DNA of 50,830 nucleotides from Microcoleus sp. FACHB-831 (lineage in GTDB: Bacteria > Cyanobacteriota > Cyanobacteriia > Cyanobacteriales > FACHB-T130). Every line of letters begins with the position of its first letter. Position 1 is the stretch's first letter. The notes beneath the pieces were generated by a model that ran no database searches, was not told the DNA's origin, and worked only from the letters and a program-made list of their open reading frames with translations. Location: positions 1-50,830 of the forward strand of contig NZ_JACJON010000019.1 of assembly GCF_014695585.1 (NCBI RefSeq), written 5' to 3'. The translations under genes and the position numbers were made by a program. Below, in pieces: positions 43,241 through 50,754 of the stretch.

Positions 43241-43351
43241 TTATTTAATAGTCAACACGCGCCATGCGATGAATAAAATAAACGATATATAGCCGAAAAC
43301 AAACACCCAATCCTGCCAGCGATCGAGAATTATCAAAAAGTTATCGTCCAC
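43241..43351 (-). CDS. Possible 36-residue single-span membrane protein
   Basis: A GTG at 43351 starts MDDNFLIILDRWQDW, followed by a hydrophobic stretch VFVFGYISFILFIAW and a short basic end before TAA at 43241. This is the composition of a small single-pass membrane protein: acidic cytoplasmic start, about 16-18 hydrophobic residues, positive end. A GAGGG ribosome-binding sequence lies 6-7 bases before the GTG. The frame is too short for most gene finders. No family is recognised; it may be an accessory subunit of a membrane complex or a chance ORF. Confidence 0.4.
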   Translation of the reverse strand: MDDNFLIILDRWQDWVFVFGYISFILFIAWRVLTIK

Positions 43352-43775
43352 AATCAACCCTCACCACTTTCATCAACCATTAACTTCGACCTTGGCATAG
43401 CCCGCGCAAAGCACGCATAACCCTTCTATTATTCCAAAAACAGGTTCTATGCCATTTTATGGTTTTCATCGCAATAGCGGGGCATCGAGAAAGCCCTGCT
43501 GCTCCTCCAACTCGCCCGCCCCTGCATCCGCAAGACAATTGTTATACAGTCTGCCCTGTTGTTGGGGTAGTGAAAGAAGCTGATATCTTATACAGCCACT
43601 TTGCCATAGCAGCCCTCCAGTACCTCGGCGTGAATATTGCTAGATTGCATTGCTAAAGGGAATCTTTGGCTGGCTTCTAGGATTAAAGAGGATTTTCTTA
43701 TATAAAACATAAAAATTTATTATATTATTTTCGCGGCCTAGTTGCCATACAGTGGTTCTACGCAATCTTTGAGGT

Positions 43776-43786
43776 TTGATATTCAA
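43776..43786. promoter_or_regulatory. TTGATATTCAA palindrome upstream of sbtA
   Basis: An 11-base perfect dyad about 67 bases before the sbtA start. LysR-type regulators of carbon uptake (NdhR/CcmR, CmpR) bind similar TTGA/TCAA-containing dyads upstream of sbtA in model strains, so this is a reasonable operator candidate. It rests on one short match. Confidence 0.25.
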
Positions 43787-43852
43787 CTGGGTGAGTGCCC
43801 TTATGATTAAAGTCTTTTTCAAATTCTTCGTTTTCTGAGGTGGGAAGTCGAT

Positions 43853-44824
43853 ATGGATACGAGCCTAATTGTTTCAAATATCCTGAATCCGCCAATCTTA
43901 TTCTTTTTTCTGGGGATGATAGCAGTTTTAGTCAAATCGGATCTTGAAATTCCGGCTCCTTTCCCGAAACTATTATCCCTTTACCTGCTATTATCCATTG
44001 GCTTTAAGGGAGGAGTGGAACTGATTAAAAGCGGTGTAACCCAGCAAGTAGTTTTGACCCTCGTAGCAGCGATGTTGATGGCATGTGCTGTCCCTATCTA
44101 CACATTTTTTATTCTCAAGCTGAAGCTGGATACCTACGATGCTGCTGCGATCGCCGCGACTTATGGTTCCATCAGCGCCGTAACTTTCATCACAGCTGGA
44201 TCGTTTCTCAACGAGTTGGGGATTGATTATGATGGTTATATGGTGGCTGCTCTGGCACTTATGGAATCTCCAGCCATCATCGTCGGGTTGATTTTGGTCA
44301 ATCTATTTACTGCCAACCAAGGAGATCGAGAGTTTTCCTGGCCGGAAGTCTTGCAAGAAGCGTTCCTGAACAGCTCTGTTTTTCTCTTAGTCGGCAGCCT
44401 TATCATCGGAGTCCTAACCGGAGAACACGGCTGGAAGGTTTTAGAACCCTTTACCCAAGGACTGTTTTATGGCATCCTCACCTTCTTCCTACTCGATATG
44501 GGACTGGTCGCTGCCAGAAGGATTAAAGACTTGCAAAAAACAGGTGTTTTTCTCATCTCTTTTGCAATTCTGATTCCACTAATCAATGCAGGTATTGGGC
44601 TGCTGATAGCGAAACTAATTGGAATGCCTCAAGGCAATGCGCTCTTATTTGCAGTGCTGTGTGCCAGTGCTTCTTATATTGCTGTTCCCGCCGCAATGCG
44701 GTTAACGGTTCCAGAAGCGAATCCCAGCCTGTATGTTTCTACCGCCCTAGCTGTAACCTTTCCCTTCAATATTATTGTGGGAATTCCGTTATATCTGTAT
44801 GGGATTAATATGCTCTGGAGATAA
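43853..44824 (+). CDS. sbtA: Sodium-dependent bicarbonate transporter
   Basis: A 323-residue SbtA with about ten membrane segments in two inverted halves. The family opening ILNPPILFFFLGMIAVLVKS, IGFKGGVEL, the AATYGSISAVTF sodium/bicarbonate site of the first half, ALMESPAIIVGL and the second-half CASASYIAVPAAMR are all present. It sits in the plasma membrane and imports bicarbonate with sodium for the CO2-concentrating mechanism. It is slightly shorter than Synechocystis SbtA because the central cytoplasmic loop (after NLF) is short. A ribosome site (GAGGTGGGAAG) precedes the start. sbtB follows 4 bases after the stop. Confidence 0.97.
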   Translation: MDTSLIVSNILNPPILFFFLGMIAVLVKSDLEIPAPFPKLLSLYLLLSIGFKGGVELIKSGVTQQVVLTLVAAMLMACAVPIYTFFILKLKLDTYDAAAIAATYGSISAVTFITAGSFLNELGIDYDGYMVAALALMESPAIIVGLILVNLFTANQGDREFSWPEVLQEAFLNSSVFLLVGSLIIGVLTGEHGWKVLEPFTQGLFYGILTFFLLDMGLVAARRIKDLQKTGVFLISFAILIPLINAGIGLLIAKLIGMPQGNALLFAVLCASASYIAVPAAMRLTVPEANPSLYVSTALAVTFPFNIIVGIPLYLYGINMLWR

Positions 44825-44828
44825 CATC

Positions 44829-45140
44829 ATGCATTCAGTTAAACGAATAGAAATCATCGCAAATTCAATTGAACTTGGCAAAATTTTGGCTAGCTTAAAA
44901 AAAGCAGGCGTAACGGGTCATTTAGTCATTAGAAATGTTGCCGGACAGGGATTTAAAGGAAGTTCTGAAGATTTGGATGCGACCATGTTAGACAATGTTT
45001 ACGTGATTGCATTTTGTCCCCCAGAAATACTTAAAACTGCTGTAGAAACGATTCGACCTATACTTAACAAGTTTGGAGGTAGCTGTTACATTTCGGATGC
45101 GATGGAAATTCGCTCGGTAAGATGCGTTGCCTCACTGTAA
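44829..45140 (+). CDS. sbtB: PII-like regulator of SbtA
   Basis: The ATG at 44829 (MHSVKRIEIIAN) gives 103 residues; the longer frame from 44775 overlaps sbtA and is not used. The ferredoxin-like PII fold is visible: VKRIEIIA, a helix ELGKILASLKKAG, strand TGHLVIRNV, a T-loop (AGQGFKGSSEDLDATMLD), strand NVYVIAFC. SbtB trimers bind AMP, ADP or cAMP and hold SbtA closed. The C-terminus ends in MEIRSVRCVASL without the CGPxGC R-loop seen in some SbtBs, so redox-controlled nucleotide hydrolysis is unlikely. Spacing of 4 bases to sbtA shows co-transcription. Confidence 0.93.
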   Translation: MHSVKRIEIIANSIELGKILASLKKAGVTGHLVIRNVAGQGFKGSSEDLDATMLDNVYVIAFCPPEILKTAVETIRPILNKFGGSCYISDAMEIRSVRCVASL

Positions 45141-45254
45141 GGTGACTGCTTCTGTTAAATTGGAAATTTCAAGAACTAAAAAAAAGCTGGAGTCAAGGCT
45201 AAATCTAGCTTTGGCTCTAGCTTTTAATAACAACGTTTACTGTTCTTAATTGCC

Positions 45255-45971
45255 ATGAATCAAAACCATAATTTGATAAATCGTCGGAGTTTCTTGAACT
45301 TAACCGGAACTAGCGGGATGGCTTTGATGGCTGCTGTGATGGGAAGTGGGTTCTGGAGTATGCACTCAGATCGAGCGATCGCAGCCCCCCTGGAAACTCT
45401 TACCCCTGATGCTGCTCTGAAGCGACTGATGGATGGCAATCAACGGTTTGTGCAACAAAAGAGTCAGCATCCCGATCAATCGCAGGCACGCCTTGTAGAA
45501 GTTGCCCAAGCACAACACCCTTTTGTAACTGTACTAAGTTGCGCTGACTCGCGGGTGGCTCCGGAGATTTTATTTGATGAAGGAATTGGCGATATTTTTG
45601 ATATCCGCATTGCCGGAAATATCATAACTCCGGAGGTGCTTGGCAGTCTGGAATATGCCGTTACTCTCCTCAACACGCCTCTGCTCGTAGTGTTAGGACA
45701 CGAGCGCTGTGGTGCTGTCACAGCCGCTGTTGCAGGGGAAAGTCTGCCCGGTAATATTGGTTCTTTTGTTAAAGCTATCCAACCTGCTCTTTCCAAAATC
45801 GATAATGAATCGGGCGATCGCGTGGATGCGGCTGTAAGTGCAAATGTTCAGTATCAAATTGAGAAATTGAAACGAGATTCAACCATCGTGTCTGAGCGAT
45901 CGCGCGATGGCAAACTCAAAGTTGTCGGCGGACGTTATGACCTCGATACTGGAACGGTTACTTTGATTTAG
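45255..45971 (+). CDS. ecaB: Exported beta-class carbonic anhydrase (EcaB-like)
   Basis: A 238-residue beta-carbonic anhydrase with a twin-arginine signal (NRRSFLNLTG at 9-18, hydrophobic stretch to about 36, cleavage near RAIAA). Zinc ligands lie in VLSCADSRVAPE (Cys, with the Asp-Arg dyad) and GHERCGAV (His and Cys). The QRF helix (GNQRFVQQ) is standard. In the periplasm it equilibrates CO2 and bicarbonate next to SbtA. It is 114 bases after sbtB on the same strand; co-transcription is likely but not proven. Export through Tat fits a folded zinc enzyme. Functional assignment to EcaB is by signal, size and neighbours. Confidence 0.93.
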   Translation: MNQNHNLINRRSFLNLTGTSGMALMAAVMGSGFWSMHSDRAIAAPLETLTPDAALKRLMDGNQRFVQQKSQHPDQSQARLVEVAQAQHPFVTVLSCADSRVAPEILFDEGIGDIFDIRIAGNIITPEVLGSLEYAVTLLNTPLLVVLGHERCGAVTAAVAGESLPGNIGSFVKAIQPALSKIDNESGDRVDAAVSANVQYQIEKLKRDSTIVSERSRDGKLKVVGGRYDLDTGTVTLI

Positions 45972-46018
45972 AATTGAGCCACACTATCGCAAAAATATTT
46001 TTTAGGCTGGATTGTGGC

Positions 46019-46050
46019 TTTGTAGCAATAGCGATCGCTATTGCTACAAA
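46019..46050. repeat. 32-base perfect palindrome centred on HIP1
   Basis: TTTGTAGCAATAGCGA (46019-46034) is the exact reverse complement of the next 16 bases. The centre is GCGATCGC. It lies between the convergent ecaB and ilvA genes and may serve as a terminator for ecaB or be an interspersed repeat. Confidence 0.7.
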
Positions 46051-46212
46051 ACTCCCGCCTTGCTCAAACAAAGCTTGCGCCGTTGCTTATTTAAAGTATG
46101 AACCGGATATTGTCAGAAGCGAAGCAAAATGAAGCATCTGCCCAGATCTTCTCCCGTCCCCTCATTTACGGTGAATTGTCAAATTTATACTTTGCTTCAG
46201 CAATGCACTAAC

Positions 46213-46243
46213 AGACTCAAGGGCGAGGGTTTCGCTCTTGAGT
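46213..46243 (-). terminator. Likely ilvA terminator hairpin
   Basis: GACTCAAGGGCGA and TCGCTCTTGAGTC pair over 13 positions with one G-T type mismatch and a short loop. It begins 10 bases after the ilvA stop on the minus strand. There is no strong T-run. Confidence 0.4.
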
Positions 46244-46252
46244 CTTAGTTGG

Positions 46253-47797
46253 CTAACGATATGGCAAAGGCGGCGTACAATTTTCTTGCCCCAAAAATAA
46301 CTTGTAGGCGGGATTTTTGCTTTCATCCCAATAGCGATAACCAAGGGTATCGAGAAATGCTTGCCACTCTTCCATTTCGTGGGGAGGAACCTGCATCCCC
46401 ACCACAATTCGCCCGTAGTCTGCGCCATTGTTGCGGTAGTGGAACATACTAATATTCCAGTTGGGACTCATGGAACCGACAAACTTCATCAACGCGCCGG
46501 GACGTTCGGGAAACTCGAAGCGATAAAGCAATTCATTGCAAGCGAGGGGAGAACGTCCGCCAACCATGTGGCGCAAGTGCAGTTTTGTCAGTTCGTCATC
46601 GGTTAAGTCTAGGGTTTTGAACCCGCAGGCTTCAAAGGTTTCAGCCATCTTGATGGCGTCGGCGCGGTTTTGAATTTGCACGCCTACAAAGATATGGGCT
46701 TCTTTTGCATCGGCGATGCGATAGTTAAATTCGGTGAGGTTGCGTCTGCCAATACATTCGCAAAACTTGCGGAGGCTGCCTGGTTCTTCGGGAATGGTGA
46801 CGGCAAATATAGCTTCGCGGCGTTCGCCAAATTCTGCCCGTTCTGCAACGAAGCGCAGGCGATCGAAGTTCATGTTAGCACCGCAAGCAACGGCGATTAA
46901 GTTTTGTCCTTCGATTTGTTCTCGTTCGACGTAAGCTTTCGCACCCGCGATCGCCAATGCACCCGCTGGTTCTAAGATCGATCGCGTATCCTCAAATACG
47001 TCTTTAATTGCCGCACAAGTATCATCCGTACTCACCAAAATAATCTCATCCACGTACTCTTGACACAGGCGGAAGGTTTCTTGCCCGACTTCCCGCACGG
47101 CAACTCCATCGGCAAATAAGCCTACTTGAGACAAGCGCACCCGTTTCCCGGCTTTGAGAGATTGATGCATGGCATCGGCATCGACTGGTTCAACGCCAAT
47201 AATCTTAATTTCGGGACGCAACCGCTTCACGTAGGCTGCGATCCCAGCAATTAATCCCCCACCCCCAATTGCGACAAAAATAGCATGAATGGGTTGCTGA
47301 CATTGCCGCAAAATTTCCATCCCGATTGTCCCTTGTCCGGCAATTACGTGCGGGTCGTCAAAGGGGTGAATGAAGGTTAAGCCTTTTTCAGCTTCCATCT
47401 GACGGGCAAAAGCATAGGCATCGTCGTAAGTGTCCCCATGCAATACAACTTGTCCCCCACGCGCTTTAACCGCATCCACTTTAACCTGGGGCGTTGTTAC
47501 TGGCATGACGATAATCGCTTGCGTTCCCAGCCGACTTGCACCGAGGGCGACTCCTTGGGCGTGGTTTCCCGCAGATGCGGCAATAACGCCCTGTGCCAGC
47601 ATATCGGGCGACAGGTTCACCATTTTGTTGTAAGCACCCCGCAGCTTGAAGGAGAAGACTGATTGCATATCTTCTCGCTTGAGCAAGAGTTTGTTATTTA
47701 ATCGTGCGGATAGATTTGGGGCGTACTCCAGGGGCGATTCCTGGGCAACATCGTAGACGCGGGCGGTGAGGATTTGTACCAGGTAGTCGCAAAGCAT
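46253..47797 (-). CDS. ilvA: Threonine ammonia-lyase, biosynthetic
   Basis: A 514-residue PLP enzyme. The catalytic Lys is K51 in SFKLRGAYNKM; the glycine-rich phosphate loop is IGGGGLIAGIA (about 181-191); SAGNHAQGVA is standard. Two ACT-like regulatory domains follow (from about 325, REAIFAVTIPEEPGSLRKF, and about 415, LLYRFEFPERPGALMKFVG). This defines the feedback-regulated biosynthetic form. It converts threonine to 2-oxobutanoate, the first step to isoleucine, and is inhibited by isoleucine. It is monocistronic and transcribed towards ecaB. The start (ATG 47797) gives a family-typical N-terminus without extension. Confidence 0.96.
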   Translation of the reverse strand: MLCDYLVQILTARVYDVAQESPLEYAPNLSARLNNKLLLKREDMQSVFSFKLRGAYNKMVNLSPDMLAQGVIAASAGNHAQGVALGASRLGTQAIIVMPVTTPQVKVDAVKARGGQVVLHGDTYDDAYAFARQMEAEKGLTFIHPFDDPHVIAGQGTIGMEILRQCQQPIHAIFVAIGGGGLIAGIAAYVKRLRPEIKIIGVEPVDADAMHQSLKAGKRVRLSQVGLFADGVAVREVGQETFRLCQEYVDEIILVSTDDTCAAIKDVFEDTRSILEPAGALAIAGAKAYVEREQIEGQNLIAVACGANMNFDRLRFVAERAEFGERREAIFAVTIPEEPGSLRKFCECIGRRNLTEFNYRIADAKEAHIFVGVQIQNRADAIKMAETFEACGFKTLDLTDDELTKLHLRHMVGGRSPLACNELLYRFEFPERPGALMKFVGSMSPNWNISMFHYRNNGADYGRIVVGMQVPPHEMEEWQAFLDTLGYRYWDESKNPAYKLFLGQENCTPPLPYR

Positions 47798-47916
47798 GGG
47801 GTGAAGGGGAGTGCGAAAGGCGGATGGAAGACAATTTTACTTCACTCGCATTACAATACAGACAGCCTTAGACCACAAAAGCACGGAATAAATATGTAGA
47901 ACATTACGAGCTGGGT

Positions 47917-48195
47917 ATGCAGTTTGAATGGGACGAAATCAAGGCAGCTACTAACCAGAAGAAGCATGGTGTGAGCTTTGAAGAAGCAAAGACAGTTTTT
48001 GACAATCCGCTTGCCCTGATCTTTGATGATGAGAAACATTCAGTAGATGAGCATCGGGAAATTATCATCGGTCACTCTCAGAACAATCGGTTGCTGCTAG
48101 TCAGCTATACTGAACGTCCAAATGCAATTCGTATCATTAGTGCCCGCCTCGCCACTCGCAGGGAGCGTGAAGATTATGAACAAAACGCCTTTTGA
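47917..48195 (+). CDS. brnT: BrnT family toxin
   Basis: A 92-residue protein opening MQFEWDEIKAATNQKKHGVSFEEA, the BrnT hallmark (FEWDxxKxxxNxxKHGVSFEEA). It continues HREIIIGHSQNNRLLLVSYTER and RIISARLATRREREDYE. BrnT is a RelE-like ribonuclease toxin that cuts RNA and blocks translation. The downstream partner gene overlaps its end by 20 bases, as usual for brnTA, so the pair is translationally coupled. It is the first gene of the accessory tail and is divergent from ilvA. All conserved segments look intact. Confidence 0.93.
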   Translation: MQFEWDEIKAATNQKKHGVSFEEAKTVFDNPLALIFDDEKHSVDEHREIIIGHSQNNRLLLVSYTERPNAIRIISARLATRREREDYEQNAF

Positions 48196-48418
48196 TCAAC
48201 CTTCAAACTCTGAGGATGAGCTTTTGCCAGAGTACCGCTTCGATTACAAGAAAGCAAAGCCTAACCGCTTTGCAAATCGCAGTGTAAAGCCAAAGCTAAC
48301 AGTCGTTGTTTTGGATGAGGATGTTGCCGAGGTTTTCTCAACATCGGAGTCAGTAAACAAGGTGCTTCGGGCACTCATTGAAGCGATGCCTCAAGCAAGT
48401 AGTGGTGAGACAGCCTAA
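48176..48418 (+). CDS. brnA: BrnA-type antitoxin
   Basis: The ATG at 48176 (MNKTPFDQPSNSEDE) gives 80 residues; a longer frame from 48122 mostly overlaps brnT. The N-terminal acidic, disordered region wraps the toxin. The second half (LTVVVLDEDVAEVFSTSESVNKVLRALIEAM) fits a ribbon-helix-helix DNA-binding fold in the BrnA position. The complex probably represses its own operon. Sequence identity to described BrnA is only partly recognisable, so the call leans on position and fold. Confidence 0.85.
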   Translation: MNKTPFDQPSNSEDELLPEYRFDYKKAKPNRFANRSVKPKLTVVVLDEDVAEVFSTSESVNKVLRALIEAMPQASSGETA

Positions 48419-48421
48419 CTG

Positions 48422-48494
48422 TAGTGCGATCGCCCATCGCAGTAGGTCGGTTTTGACTGTACTAGGTAATGGCGCGATCGCGCTTTTGTGTAGT
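48422..48494 (+). repeat. HIP1-containing repeat, copy 1
   Basis: Begins TAGTGCGATCGCCCATCGCA and ends near GCGATCGCGCTTTTGTGTAG. It is the sister of the copy at 49843-49918, which is mostly alignable with scattered changes. HIP1 sites stand near both ends. Confidence 0.65.
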
Positions 48495-48745
48495 GTTAAG
48501 TTGTAGGTTGTGTCAACACAAACATATTTCTTAGTGCGATCGCGCTCCACACACTGACAAGAGCGAGCGCAACTTTTAGCCCAGATTCATTCTATTTTGC
48601 AGCATCGCTGCTGCCATCTGCTCAAAGCAGCAGCGCTTCGCGATCGCACACCAGAACCATCCCCACTCCCTACCCAGAGGCGGTTGAGTACTTTTATATC
48701 AGAAGGCAGATGCTGTAAAACTCCACTATAGGGCTGAGTTAAGCT

Positions 48746-48796
48746 GCACTATTTCTGTATAACCCCCAAAATTCAGGGGTTATACAGAAATAGTGC
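48746..48796. repeat. Perfect 21-base-stem hairpin
   Basis: GCACTATTTCTGTATAACCCC (21 bases, left arm 48746-48766) is matched exactly by the right arm at 48776-48796 around a 9-base loop. It lies 88 bases upstream of the DUF4145 gene. It may be a MITE-type end pair, a terminator or an RNA structure in the 5' leader. Confidence 0.75.
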
Positions 48797-48883
48797 GGGG
48801 TAATATAACTACTTTAATCGTGTTACACTTATACTACAGACTGCTGCTTCCCAAATTTTCTTTGACCTTATTGTAGAGGAGAC

Positions 48884-49603
48884 ATGATGGGCAGATTTAA
48901 GGACTATGACTTTAATCCTAAATCGTGCGAAGAGGTGTGTAGATGCGGCAACATTATGAAGTGCCTAACAACCACTTCACACACTCAACTTGATGATAGT
49001 TATTATACACATAGGACGTTAAAAATTTTGATGTGTTCAAGATGTGATTTTCCAACAGTATTGCTTTATGAAGTAGAAGGAAATGAAGATCAAGAGGAAG
49101 AATCCAATGGTTCTCCAATAGAGCGTGAATGGGAACGTTTAATTCTTTACGGACCAAAGAGACAAGTTCATCAAGCAGTTCCCAACGATATCTCCGAAGT
49201 CTTCAATCAAGCCGAAGCAATCCTTGCTAGTTCTCCGCGTGCAAGCTTTATCCTATGTAGAAAAGTATTAGAAGAAATCTGCACCAACTTCGGCATACCA
49301 ACCGAGGGGACAAACAACAAAGGTAAACCATCCTTCGTCAATTTGCATGAAAGGCTAACCCAGTTATTTCAGAAGGAGATGATACCAGCAGATTTGCAGG
49401 ACGTTATTCAAGGTATTAAAGAGCTTGGTAATGAAGGCGCACATTCAACTCATGCAACCTTTACGAAACAGGTGACAAGTCAGGAGGCAGAAAAACTATT
49501 GGCTGTACTGGATTTTGTAATTTATAGCTTGTATGTCCATAAAGCACTTCAGCAAGAAATTACAGAAAAATTAAATAACTTGAAAGCTATGTTTTCGCCA
49601 TAG
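48884..49603 (+). CDS. DUF4145 domain protein with N-terminal zinc ribbon
   Basis: A 239-residue protein. Residues ~16-60 have CEEVCRCG and CSRCDF, cysteine pairs that would form a zinc ribbon. From about 100 onward is the DUF4145 domain: helix SASPRASFILCRKVLEEICTNFG-type segment (about 125-148) and the conserved IKELGNEGAHS (about 188-198), ending in a helical C-terminus. DUF4145 is found alone and fused to restriction or phage-defence proteins, so a role in nucleic-acid handling or defence is possible. It lies beside a toxin-antitoxin pair and transposon remnants, in an accessory region. Two consecutive Met make the start uncertain by one residue. Confidence 0.85.
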   Translation: MMGRFKDYDFNPKSCEEVCRCGNIMKCLTTTSHTQLDDSYYTHRTLKILMCSRCDFPTVLLYEVEGNEDQEEESNGSPIEREWERLILYGPKRQVHQAVPNDISEVFNQAEAILASSPRASFILCRKVLEEICTNFGIPTEGTNNKGKPSFVNLHERLTQLFQKEMIPADLQDVIQGIKELGNEGAHSTHATFTKQVTSQEAEKLLAVLDFVIYSLYVHKALQQEITEKLNNLKAMFSP

Positions 49604-49652
49604 AACCTTGCATAGCTGGCGTTGTGACATACTCCTATACCAACTGAGTACT

Positions 49653-49844
49653 TTATGGTGTAGGCTTCTCAGCAACTCCAGCTATTGCTTCGGACATTAA
49701 CTTAGCTTTAAGAACGTGATGACCCAGCGCTCTATTTTTGATGTTTATCGCTGCATCATGGTCGCGGTCAAGACTACGCCCGCAAGGAGGGCAGTTGTCC
49801 CAGCAAACATACAGCTTCTTGGTAACTTTGTCTCCACAACTGGA
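49653..49844 (-). pseudogene. TnpB (IS200/IS605 OrfB) C-terminal relic
   Basis: The minus-strand translation gives SSCGDKVTKKLYVC, then CPPCGRSLDRDHDAAINIKN and a tail to a TAA at 49653. This is the end of TnpB: a zinc finger (C-x2-C ... C-x2-C) and the third RuvC Asp in DRDHDAAINI. Everything upstream (RuvC I-II and the REC-like part) is missing; homology stops exactly where the repeat copy begins. It cannot be an active nuclease. TnpB guide RNAs derive from this 3' end, so an RNA relic may exist downstream (49604-49652). Confidence 0.8.
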
Positions 49845-49918
49845 GTGCGATCGCCCATCGCCGTAGGTGGGTTTTGGCTGTAGTAATTAGTGACGCGATC
49901 GCACATCTTTTTAGTGTA
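49843..49918 (+). repeat. HIP1-containing repeat, copy 2
   Basis: Begins GAGTGCGATCGCCCATCGCC and continues GTAGGTGGGTTTTGGCTGTAG, matching copy 1 at 48422-48494 with scattered substitutions. It abuts the truncation point of the TnpB relic. Confidence 0.65.
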
Positions 49919-50011
49919 GGATGATGGCCGCTATCTTAATCAAACCAAACTAATAATAGAATATTTAAAAGGTGTTGCAACTTAAAATTTATAGCGACTC
50001 AAATAATTGTT

Positions 50012-50641
50012 ATGCCTATGCAAAGCAGTATGACATTTAGCAGCATTGTTGCATTATTCAGTGCAATGGTTGTTCTGGCTTCTATTCCCAGCGTTAGTGT
50101 AGTGGCTGTCTCCACAAGAGCAGCTACCTCTGGATTTATTCATGGTGTTTTCACCACCATAGGTATAGTGCTTGGTGACATCATTTTCATAATAATAGCC
50201 ATTTGGGGTTTATCGTTTCTTGCGGAAACGATGGGGAGCCTATTTGTCGTAATAAAATACCTTGGCGGTGCTTATCTTATATTGTTAGGAATAGGGCTAT
50301 GTAGGTCAAAAGCGAAGGAGCTGGAGACAGAGGAAGTTATAGAATCTTCTTTGTTGTCCAGTTTTTTGACTGGGCTGTTTATTACATTAGGAGATCAAAA
50401 AGCCACCTTATTTTATCTTGGGTTTTTTCCAGCTTTTCTCGATCTTTCTAAAATATCTTATTTTGACACCAGCATCATTATAGCGATTACTATATTGGCT
50501 GTAGGCGGCGTAAAACTTGGTTATGCATTCATGGCGGACAGAGCTAGATTGTTTATTAGTTCCAAAATAAGAAAAGGAATGAACATTGCCGCTGGCTGTG
50601 TAATGATTGCTGTTGGAGTATTTTTAGTAACAAAGGCTTAA
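50012..50641 (+). CDS. LysE family translocator (amino acid or small-molecule exporter)
   Basis: A 209-residue membrane protein with about six membrane segments. The LysE/RhtB core is present: the first segment (ALFSAMVVLASIPSVSVVAV), ATSGFIHGVFTTIGIVLGDI with conserved Gly, YLGGAYLILLGIGL, and FLTGLFITLGDQKATLFYLGFFP. The usual 'NPK' of the fourth segment is replaced by GDQKA. It would export amino acids or homoserine-lactone-like molecules across the plasma membrane. Starts at M1, M3 or M7 are all possible. It is the last complete gene and is followed by a good terminator. Confidence 0.9.
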   Translation: MPMQSSMTFSSIVALFSAMVVLASIPSVSVVAVSTRAATSGFIHGVFTTIGIVLGDIIFIIIAIWGLSFLAETMGSLFVVIKYLGGAYLILLGIGLCRSKAKELETEEVIESSLLSSFLTGLFITLGDQKATLFYLGFFPAFLDLSKISYFDTSIIIAITILAVGGVKLGYAFMADRARLFISSKIRKGMNIAAGCVMIAVGVFLVTKA

Positions 50642-50656
50642 TCGTATGGCTAAGTT

Positions 50657-50692
50657 GAGCGTACCTAACAACTTACGGTTCGCTCTTTTTTT
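50657..50692 (+). terminator. Rho-independent terminator of the LysE-family gene
   Basis: GAGCGTACC (50657-50665) pairs with GGTTCGCTC (50677-50685) with one mismatch, followed by a seven-base T-run. It starts 15 bases after the stop. Confidence 0.7.
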
Positions 50693-50754
50693 ATTTAGAT
50701 AAATTGGCGGTTCGAGATTACAGCAAATTGCAATCAGATGTACCACAAAATAAA

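Larger units (their letters stand above)
43062..43852. other. 791-base intergenic region upstream of sbtA
   Basis: It contains a weak terminator hairpin (43153-43168), a possible 36-residue membrane peptide on the minus strand (43241-43351) and the sbtA promoter area. A plus-strand frame at 43459-43656 lacks protein character and is not called. The long spacer before a low-CO2-induced gene suggests extended regulatory DNA or an unannotated RNA. Confidence 0.45.
48419..48883. other. 465-base repeat-rich intergenic region
   Basis: Between brnA and the DUF4145 gene. It holds one copy of a ~73-base HIP1-containing repeat (48422-48494), further HIP1 sites and a perfect 21-base-stem hairpin (48746-48796). 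No gene is supported. The promoter of the DUF4145 gene should lie after the hairpin. Confidence 0.5.
49604..50011. other. 408-base region: TnpB relic, repeat copy, promoter of the exporter gene
   Basis: It contains a C-terminal fragment of a transposon nuclease on the minus strand (49653-49844), the second copy of the HIP1-containing repeat (49843-49918) and about 90 bases of AT-rich DNA before the LysE-family gene. No intact gene. Confidence 0.6.

Noticed and set aside
43459-43656. 65-residue plus-strand frame upstream of sbtA
   Set aside because: Proline-rich start without fold-like pattern, no ribosome site, in a spacer with repeats; looks like chance.
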